A stretch of 64,000 nt of DNA from Cupriavidus taiwanensis LMG 19424 (GTDB taxonomy: Bacteria > Pseudomonadota > Gammaproteobacteria > Burkholderiales > Burkholderiaceae): positions 248,001-312,000 of the forward strand of contig NC_010529.1 of assembly GCF_000069785.1 (NCBI RefSeq). Reading direction: 5' to 3'. Of this stretch, positions 58,064 to 64,000 are shown in pieces; position 1 is the first letter of the stretch, and each line of letters opens with the position of its first letter. The notes beneath the pieces are model-generated. The model made no database searches and was not told the DNA's origin. It worked only from the letters and a program-made list of their open reading frames with translations. Position numbers and translations under genes: made by a program.

Positions 58064-58789
58064 CTAGGCTTCGAAATAGCTTGTATGCGGCCCCCCGCTG
58101 AAATGGCGCTTTAGCTCCACGAAGTTGCATACCGTCTCTCGCAGAGGTCGCATTTCCTGACGCCGAAGGGCCGTGCGTACTGAGCATGCGTGCGGAGATG
58201 TTCCAAGGAAGAACCAAATTGCGTCGAGGCAGGGGGCTGGATCGCGCAGTAGATCCTCATAGTCGATAGTCATAATCCGATCTCGCTGAAAGGAATTCGC
58301 GACGAGAGTGTGGAAGTCGTCAGCGATCCTGAAGTAGGCTTCGCATTCATCGATGGTCAACGTTACGTTGGGTGGAACGGCCAAGGAGTGGCACGTACCG
58401 TACTGTAGCCATTGACCACTTGTCCTTGCCTGAACGAGGGATCGCAGCGACTCCAGAGAATTTCTGCGGACAAATATCGCGCGAAGATGTGGCCAACCGA
58501 TCAAGGTTTCAAAGAATCCTGGCCGCTCGCGGAACTGCGGTTGGTTAATCTTGCAGCCAACGTGGGTGAGCGCCGTCTTTCCAGAGCGGGTAGGGTAATA
58601 TTGATAAGCTAGCTCAAGAAGGTCCCTATCGCTACGTAGGAGTCGGCTATTATCTGGCCAGTTCATATCGTACGGATTGAGCAATTCTCCGTTGCTCGAC
58701 ACATTTGGATGCAAATTCAGCAATTCTTCCAGATAGTGCGTACCTGTTCTGGGCATCCCAAGGATTACGAATGGTGCGGCTGTTGGCAT
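58064..58789 (-). CDS. nodH: NodH, Nod factor sulfotransferase
   Basis: A 241-residue sulfotransferase from ATG 58789 (a GTG seven codons earlier is possible). It moves sulfate from PAPS to the reducing-end sugar. The PAPS 5'-phosphosulfate loop is FVILGMPRTGTHYLEELLNLHP, and the 3'-phosphate-binding part is AIFVRRNSLESLRSLVQA. The C-terminal IDYEDLLRDPAPCLDAIWFFLG is typical of the family. The APS kinase at the end of the operon fits as its donor supply. Intact. Confidence 0.92.
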   Translation of the reverse strand: MPTAAPFVILGMPRTGTHYLEELLNLHPNVSSNGELLNPYDMNWPDNSRLLRSDRDLLELAYQYYPTRSGKTALTHVGCKINQPQFRERPGFFETLIGWPHLRAIFVRRNSLESLRSLVQARTSGQWLQYGTCHSLAVPPNVTLTIDECEAYFRIADDFHTLVANSFQRDRIMTIDYEDLLRDPAPCLDAIWFFLGTSPHACSVRTALRRQEMRPLRETVCNFVELKRHFSGGPHTSYFEA

Positions 58790-58892
58790 GATTTCGCTAA
58801 AGAGTTGCACAGATATACATCAAGTGGTTAGCGGCGGTAGAAGGATTTGACCTATATTCAAATTCATCCTGGTCAGAGTGTCGATGCGATCA

Positions 58893-59681
58893 TCAAGACA
58901 TCAGACGCCGGCGAACAAGGTTTGTCGATAGGAAGAAGGGCACTATTGCGTAAAGGCAAAGTACGGACACATGCAGACCGACGCTCGCCGACGGGCGTCC
59001 AAGCATCGCGGGGCGGATGAGTTCGACGGAATGGGAAAGTGGAAGGGCTCTCGAAACAAGATGAAGGGCCCCTGGCAACTGTTCTACTGGGAAAATGACA
59101 CCACTCAGGAAAAGCATCGGTGTGAGGACAAGCGTTTGGTAGAACACAAAGTAATCGTAACTCGGCGCAATCGCGACGAGGACCATAGCAAGGCTTGCAA
59201 ATGCGAAGCCAGTTAGAACAATGACCGGTATTAGTAAAAAAATATTCGAGAGATCGGCATAGCCCAATGTTGCGGCAACCCCAGCCACCGCGGTGCCTGC
59301 CAATAGGGCTTTGCTGGCCGCCCACGTCATTTCACCGAGTACGACGTCGCCAACCGTAAGCTTTGTGCACAGGACTGCTTCCCACATGCGCTGCGTGTGC
59401 ATCCGAGAGAAGGCCGCATAGATTGTCTCGACCGTTGCGGAAGTCATTGCACTCGCAGCAACCATACCGGCTGTCAGAAACGAAATATATGCAGATCCTT
59501 CAACGTGATCTATCAGTACCCCAACTCCGAAGCCAAGGCCGAACAGATACATCATTGGATCTGCAAGATTGCCAATTAGGGAAACGAGAGCAGCCTTCCG
59601 CCATGCTAAGAAATTACGGCGCCATACCGTACGCCAGTTCCAAGCGTTCGCGGGCAAAGTCATCATGAGTACGTCACGCAT
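58893..59681 (-). CDS. nodJ: NodJ, ABC-2 type permease for Nod factor export
   Basis: A 262-residue inner-membrane permease with six likely helices. Features include [33 protein letters not shown] at the N-terminus and [39 protein letters not shown] near the C-terminus, the ABC-2 signature. It pairs with NodI, whose stop is three bases upstream, to secrete lipochitooligosaccharides. Intact. Confidence 0.94.
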   Translation of the reverse strand: MRDVLMMTLPANAWNWRTVWRRNFLAWRKAALVSLIGNLADPMMYLFGLGFGVGVLIDHVEGSAYISFLTAGMVAASAMTSATVETIYAAFSRMHTQRMWEAVLCTKLTVGDVVLGEMTWAASKALLAGTAVAGVAATLGYADLSNIFLLIPVIVLTGFAFASLAMVLVAIAPSYDYFVFYQTLVLTPMLFLSGVIFPVEQLPGALHLVSRALPLSHSVELIRPAMLGRPSASVGLHVSVLCLYAIVPFFLSTNLVRRRLMS

Positions 59682-59684
59682 TAT

Positions 59685-60599
59685 TTATTCCCTGATCTCA
59701 CGTCCGGTTAGCCGCAGGAATACGTCCTCCAAATTTGCGGGGCGTTGTAGGACGCGCAGGCCAGAAAGCTCGCGTAAAGGTACCCGAATCTGTTCCAAAT
59801 CGGAGGCGTAGCAGAACAGCGTCTCGCCGCTTACCTCGGTGCGGGGACCGTAGGGTGCTAGTAATGAACGCAGCTCGTGTGGTTTGCCGCCATATACTTC
59901 TAGCACTTCGGTACCGATTTGTTTCTGGACCAGACCCTGCGGAGTTCCCTCAACGAGCTTGCATCCGTCCTCTATTACGCAAAGCTGGTCGCACAACCGC
60001 TCCGCCTCTTCCATGAAGTGAGTAGTGAGAAGAATAGTCTTGCCCTTCGTTAGCAGCGAGCGTAATCGCTCCCAAATCAGGTGGCGCGCATGAGGATCCA
60101 AGCCGGTTGTGGGTTCGTCCATTACCAGAAGTTGGGGATCATTGATCAGGGCGCGCGCGATAGTCAATGCCCTTTTCATGCCGCCTGACAGTTCCGTGAC
60201 GCGAGCATGGGATTTTGTTTCAAGATGCGCGAACTCAAGCAGAGATGGAATCGCCGCCTCGATCTCGGCTGTGGTCATGCCAAAGTAGCGTCCAAAGACA
60301 ATCAGGTTCTCGCGTACCGTAAATCCTGGTTCCAGATTGTCGAATTGCGGAACTACGCCGATGCGAGCGCGAGCTCGGCGTGCTCGTATTGGTACGGGCT
60401 CTCCCAAGACTGTGATCGTGCCGCCGTCAGGCATTGCCATTCCCAGAACCATTCGAGCAATCGTGCTTTTACCAGCGCCGTTAGGGCCCAACAAGCCAAA
60501 GCATTCGCCAGTTTTCACACAAAAGGATAGATCATTGACGACAGGCTTGCCGCCATATGACTTTCTAACGCCGGAGAACTCGATCGCTGCGGTGGACAT
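59685..60599 (-). CDS. nodI: NodI, ATP-binding protein for Nod factor export
   Basis: An ABC ATPase of 304 residues from ATG 60599. Walker A is [18 protein letters not shown], the signature motif is [18 protein letters not shown], and Walker B is [20 protein letters not shown], followed by the H-loop in [19 protein letters not shown] longer frame starts at a TTG (60650) with AGGA ahead, 13 bases from the nodC stop. Family alignments favour the shorter form ([15 protein letters not shown]). Works with NodJ. Intact. Confidence 0.94.
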   Translation of the reverse strand: MSTAAIEFSGVRKSYGGKPVVNDLSFCVKTGECFGLLGPNGAGKSTIARMVLGMAMPDGGTITVLGEPVPIRARRARARIGVVPQFDNLEPGFTVRENLIVFGRYFGMTTAEIEAAIPSLLEFAHLETKSHARVTELSGGMKRALTIARALINDPQLLVMDEPTTGLDPHARHLIWERLRSLLTKGKTILLTTHFMEEAERLCDQLCVIEDGCKLVEGTPQGLVQKQIGTEVLEVYGGKPHELRSLLAPYGPRTEVSGETLFCYASDLEQIRVPLRELSGLRVLQRPANLEDVFLRLTGREIRE

Positions 60600-60662
60600 G
60601 AAGCTCGGGAATAAAAGTGTGTTGTTGTCTACTGAAGGAAGCTCGAACAAGTAATATCTATC

Positions 60663-62015
60663 CTACTCGGTATAATATTCATTTCCCGATGTCACGCACG
60701 TAGAGGGCAAACATTTATTACCAGTAATTTCAGAACGAGAAGTTGAATGCGTTTCGCCAGCTGTATATTTTTCCGGAGATTCCGATGATGGATAGACGGA
60801 CTTATCGTGCGAACTGTTTAATGCCTCGCCTCGCGACAGCCAATCGCTATTTCCGAGCGTGCACAATGCGTAGGCCTTCACCGGAAGTAGAAGGAACAGG
60901 TTGATCAGGGTATGCGCCGAGAATCCAAAAAATCTCAGCTGTCGAGCGCGAATAGCCGCTACGGTGGACCGAACGAACGTCATTGAGGCAATTGTTATGC
61001 ACGCCGGCCAAGGAATTGTTGCCGTCATCACAAACTGTGCAAGTCCACTGATGACTGAGATCGCTAGCAATAGCGAACCAACGTTCTGCGCAAGGGTGTC
61101 CAGCGTAAGAAAGCCATTGAGGTGGGGCAACAGACGTAGCGAGAGGAGCGTGTCACGGTATGTGCTGCGTGCCCACCGGAGCTGTTGTCGAAGATACGGT
61201 ATGAGCTTATCTGGCACAACAGTAGCCGCGATAGCGTTAGGAACATACTCTGTTCGATAGCCTGCAGTCAGCATGAGAATCGTCAAATGGCGATCTTCAC
61301 CAAAATCACTTTGCTTGCCCCGGAAGAACTGGGTTTCGTATTTGTCAAGAAGACGAAGAAGCGCGGAGCGACGGTATATCGCACAAGGACCGCAGCAGCA
61401 CATAACGGCGCCAAATCTTCCCTGAGCCGCTCGCTCCTCGTTACATGCGAGCCAGTACTCCATGTCGATCAATCGAGTCAACCACGACTGCTTTCGATTA
61501 CTGGCTGTCAACTGTCCCATGGCGGCACCAATCGATCTGTCCCGCATCTTGAGTACAAGGTTTTTTACGACATCATGGGCCAGCGTCGTATCTGAGTCGA
61601 CGTTAAGTATGAGCTCTCCATACGAGGAACGTATTGCGGCGATCTGTGCTTTACGTTTACCCACGTTCTTGGGAAGAAGAATAAAGTTAAACCTCGGATC
61701 TTCCTCATAGTCCCGGTAGACCGCGCCCAACGCATCACGGTTACTTGAGCCGTCATCAATTACATAAACGTTCAATACTCCGGCATACTCCTGCTTTGCG
61801 ATTGAAGTAAGGCAAGCTCTGAGCGTGGCCGGGTTTTCGTTGAAGCAGGGCACAATAACGTCGACGTCCGGCCGCCATTCCGGATCAACGACCTTGGTTG
61901 ACGCAGGAGTACACCGTGTTGGTCGACTATGCAGAACCTGTGCGCTCTTATAAATGGTGGATAGGAGTGCGTACAATAAAACAGAAGTCGTGTTGATTGC
62001 GGCCGGAATATTCAT
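60663..62015 (-). CDS. nodC: NodC, chitin oligosaccharide synthase
   Basis: A 450-residue processive GT2 glycosyltransferase that polymerises GlcNAc. The N-terminal membrane segment is followed by VDVIVPCFNENPATLRACL, YVIDDGSSNRDAL (DDG), LNVDSDTTLA (DxD), GKQSDFGEDRHLT (GED) and YLRQQLRWARSTYRDT (QxxRW), the complete hallmark set. C-terminal membrane helices span about 300-400. The last 45 residues are Ser/Thr-rich. It stands 412 bases after nodB, an unusually wide gap for nodB-nodC. Intact. Confidence 0.96.
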   Translation of the reverse strand: MNIPAAINTTSVLLYALLSTIYKSAQVLHSRPTRCTPASTKVVDPEWRPDVDVIVPCFNENPATLRACLTSIAKQEYAGVLNVYVIDDGSSNRDALGAVYRDYEEDPRFNFILLPKNVGKRKAQIAAIRSSYGELILNVDSDTTLAHDVVKNLVLKMRDRSIGAAMGQLTASNRKQSWLTRLIDMEYWLACNEERAAQGRFGAVMCCCGPCAIYRRSALLRLLDKYETQFFRGKQSDFGEDRHLTILMLTAGYRTEYVPNAIAATVVPDKLIPYLRQQLRWARSTYRDTLLSLRLLPHLNGFLTLDTLAQNVGSLLLAISVISGLAQFVMTATIPWPACITIASMTFVRSTVAAIRARQLRFFGFSAHTLINLFLLLPVKAYALCTLGNSDWLSRGEALNSSHDKSVYPSSESPEKYTAGETHSTSRSEITGNKCLPSTCVTSGNEYYTE

Positions 62016-62427
62016 CTTTGTCGTTTTGTCAGGGGGGCGTTAAGAAATTTTCAGATTACAAGACTACGCTGATCCGCAAAGAGAATCAGATGAAAATCCG
62101 AGGCGAGTTATGAGCGCCATTTAAGCTCAGATCGACGCGGTTCGGTTGGAAGCACGCGACGTCTGATGTATAAATTTCGGAACTGAGGCGCGGCGAGTAC
62201 AATATGAGGTAAGAGAGCCGGCTGCTTGATTTGATGTTAGCGTTAGGAGCAATGCCTACCAATGGGGAAAGGCGGGGACTTGGTTCAGTACTATCTGTTT
62301 CTTGTGTCAGTAATTCCTGATGTACTCACGTCCGACGAGATGAACTTTTGATAAATGTTCCCTAGAAGACGACCCAGGGGTAGTGGAGAACACATTCGTC
62401 TCGGGGTCTATGTGGGATAACAGGTTC
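62016..62427. other. 412-base gap between nodB and nodC
   Basis: No frame longer than a few dozen codons, no nod box half (I looked for ATCNAAACAATC on either strand) and no IS end is visible. The stretch is A/T-rich and could hold a promoter or an RNA hairpin, but nothing is clear enough to call. Confidence 0.5.
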
Positions 62428-63138
62428 TTAGGCAGTCCGTACTGGATTGATCTGTCCGCGTAGTTTGGGCAGTGAGCTGATCACAAAGTTACGTTCCTTC
62501 AACGCCGAAATTAGCCGAGGAAGCGCCCTCACGGTTTGCTCTCGTGATGCTGTGTACGGGCGTGATGCCAATTCGTTCGGTGGACTGCCATCATGCAATA
62601 GCACGATTGCCCCCGGCTCTACGGTCGCCAAGACCGTATCGACAATCAGATCAACTCCCGGGCGGGCCCAATCTTGAGGGTCTACCGACCAGTGAAGCGG
62701 TGTAAGACCTGCATTCATTCCTTCGACGCATACTTCAGGAGTCCATATTCCATACGGTGCACGCAAGAAACGCACAGCTAGGCCAGGGGAGGCCTTGGTG
62801 ATGATTACATTCGTATCGAGTATTTCGCGTCGCAACACATCGCGGTTGCATTGGGACAGATCGAGATGCGTCATCGTGTGGTTGGCAACTTCGTGTCCAT
62901 CGGAGATCATTCGCCGAATTAGCTCCGGATGTTCCGCTGCGTATGCTCCGAGGACGAAGAACGTGCCGGGGACATGAAATTGGCGCAATATGTCCAAGAT
63001 CTTCGGTGTCCATGTCGGATTCGGCCCGTCATCGAATGTAAGAAAAACCTTACGTGGTTTGACTTTGGCATCACGTTCTCGAATTTTCCTCGGCCAAGAC
63101 AAACGTTCCGATGGTTCGCTGTGCACCTTTTCAGCCAT
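62428..63138 (-). CDS. nodB: NodB, chitooligosaccharide deacetylase
   Basis: A 236-residue polysaccharide deacetylase that removes the acetyl group at the non-reducing end. All NodB-domain motifs are present: FLTFDDGPNPTWTPKIL (catalytic Asp and metal Asp), VANHTMTHLDLS (metal His pair), RFLRAPYGIWTPE, LHWSVDPQDWARPG and GAIVLLHDGSP. It is about 15-20 residues longer than many NodB at the N-terminus (Lys/Arg/Glu-rich MAEKVHSEPSERLSWPRK). It is the first gene after the nod box. Intact. Confidence 0.95.
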   Translation of the reverse strand: MAEKVHSEPSERLSWPRKIRERDAKVKPRKVFLTFDDGPNPTWTPKILDILRQFHVPGTFFVLGAYAAEHPELIRRMISDGHEVANHTMTHLDLSQCNRDVLRREILDTNVIITKASPGLAVRFLRAPYGIWTPEVCVEGMNAGLTPLHWSVDPQDWARPGVDLIVDTVLATVEPGAIVLLHDGSPPNELASRPYTASREQTVRALPRLISALKERNFVISSLPKLRGQINPVRTA

Positions 63139-63256
63139 GATTCGTTACGTTACCTTTGTGGTTTGCACGCTATGCCTTCGGTCTCAAAGTGCGCCGTCCG
63201 CAATGGGACACGGAGATCTGCTAATCGTTAGTCGCCACAACTTTGCGTCAGCGGCG

Positions 63257-63305
63257 CAAATTTGTACAATCGATTGTTTCGATATCAATCATCGATGATG
63301 TGGAT
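63257..63305 (-). promoter_or_regulatory. nod box (NodD binding site) driving nodB
   Basis: Read on the minus strand from 63305, the site has ATCCAC, then CATCGATG, then GATATCGAAACAATCGATTG and CAAATTTG. This matches the rhizobial nod box at its conserved blocks (ATCCAY, GATG, ATC-N-AAACAATC-R-ATT). It lies 118 bases before nodB and only eight bases from the nodD ATG, so NodD bound here should also repress its own gene. Confidence 0.92.
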
Positions 63306-63313
63306 GGCTCCAT

Positions 63314-64000
63314 ATGCGCTTCAAAGGCCTTGACCTGAACCTTCTCGTCGCACTTGACGCACTCATGACGCACCGGAATCTGACAGCCGCGGCGCATAGC
63401 ATCAACCTAAGTCAGCCCGCTATGAGCGCAGCTGTCGCGAGGCTGCGAGACTATTTCAGTGACAGTCTTTTTGTTATGCGTGGGCGGGAGTTCGTTCCGA
63501 CTGCTCGTGCGATGGAACTTGCCGGTCCCGTCCGTGAAGCACTATCGCACGTCCAGCTCTCGATCATTTCGCGTGACGTATTCCTGCCATCTAAGTCGAA
63601 ACGACGTTTCAGAATTTGTCTTTCGGACTTCATGACACTTGTCTACTTTAAGAAGGTCATGAAGCGCGTCGCATGCGAGGCGCCTTCCGTTAGCTTCGAG
63701 CTATTCTTTCCTGACGATGAACCTGGCGAATTGCTCAGACGAGGCGATGTTGATTTCCTGATACTACCGGAGTTGTTGTTGAGTGATACACATCCCAAGG
63801 CGCGTCTTTTTGAAGAGAAGCTTGTGTGCGTAGGTTGTCCGACAAATAAGCAGCTGTCCCGAAGACTCGCTTTGGAAAAGTACATCTCGATGGGGCATGT
63901 GACTGTAAGGTTCGGACGTTCACGCCGGCCCTCGATAGAGGAGTTTTTTCTCCTTGAGCTGGGATTCAAGAGACGGGAAGAGATTGTTGTACCAACCTTT
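63314..64000 (+). CDS. nodD: NodD, LysR-type activator of nod genes (3' end outside window)
   Basis: The first 229 residues of a LysR-family regulator. The start [18 protein letters not shown] is the classical NodD N-terminus. The helix-turn-helix is [45 protein letters not shown] (about 22-68). The effector domain begins near residue 90 and shows [18 protein letters not shown], a segment typical of NodD. It is transcribed away from nodB and responds to plant flavonoids by inference from the family. The frame is still open at the window edge. Confidence 0.95.
   Translation, partial: MRFKGLDLNLLVALDALMTHRNLTAAAHSINLSQPAMSAAVARLRDYFSDSLFVMRGREFVPTARAMELAGPVREALSHVQLSIISRDVFLPSKSKRRFRICLSDFMTLVYFKKVMKRVACEAPSVSFELFFPDDEPGELLRRGDVDFLILPELLLSDTHPKARLFEEKLVCVGCPTNKQLSRRLALEKYISMGHVTVRFGRSRRPSIEEFFLLELGFKRREEIVVPTF

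Noticed and set aside
62016..62427. Second nod box ahead of nodC
   Set aside because: No ATC-N-AAACAATC core or ATCCA block on the minus strand in this gap.

Overview
The window reads as part of the symbiotic plasmid of a beta-rhizobium, most likely a Cupriavidus close to C. taiwanensis. The basis is (i) a minus-strand nodulation operon in the order nodB-C-I-J-H-A-S-U-APS kinase behind a clear nod box and a divergent nodD, which as far as I recall is the C. taiwanensis order; (ii) a replication/partition block of Rep, iterons, ParA/ParB and a tyrosine recombinase; and (iii) a high-GC, Burkholderiales-like gene content outside the nod region. Species assignment is inference; no database was searched.

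Layout. 1-0.7 kb: the 3' part of an aldose 1-epimerase. 0.7-6.7 kb: decayed sequence with an IS21-family element and a transposase remnant. 6.7-18.5 kb: plasmid maintenance module, in order a dif-like recombination site, a tyrosine recombinase, a 1.7-kb field of twelve TGTCCC..GGGACA palindromes, parB and parA (minus strand), a 13-iteron origin, a replication initiator and a convergent winged-helix protein. The palindrome field is the least explained structure here; I propose it is a sopC-like centromere. 18.7-24.8 kb: IS5, a three-gene metal-resistance-type membrane cluster, a truncated formate/nitrite transporter gene and an ISL3 element. 24.9-34.1 kb: an accessory catabolic operon (FMN monooxygenase, flavin reductase, aldehyde dehydrogenase, DUF3311/sodium symporter pair, type II lumazine synthase, acetyltransferase, MFS transporter) with two frameshifts and one IS insertion. 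35.0-51.1 kb: two identical IS21-family elements in inverted orientation; their swapped target duplications show that the 10.8 kb between them has been inverted. That segment holds a wrecked gene for a giant secreted beta-propeller protein and remnants of Tn3, IS3 and IS110 elements. 51.2-54.0 kb: a hemerythrin-like gene and a frameshifted IS4-type element. 54.1-64.0 kb: the nod genes, visibly richer in A+T than the rest.

How the parts work together. The recombinase and dif-like site should resolve plasmid multimers, ParA/ParB with the palindromes should segregate copies, and Rep with the iterons should start replication. In the nod cluster, NodD at the nod box switches on NodC (chitin oligomer synthesis), NodB (deacetylation), NodS (N-methylation), NodA (N-acylation), NodU (carbamoylation), NodH plus the APS kinase (sulfation) and NodIJ (export). 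The predicted product is an N-methylated, carbamoylated, sulfated lipochitooligosaccharide.

Limits. Several broken genes differ from an intact frame by one base in a C or G run, so some lesions may be sequencing errors rather than real decay. No tRNA, rRNA, CRISPR array or phage gene was found.
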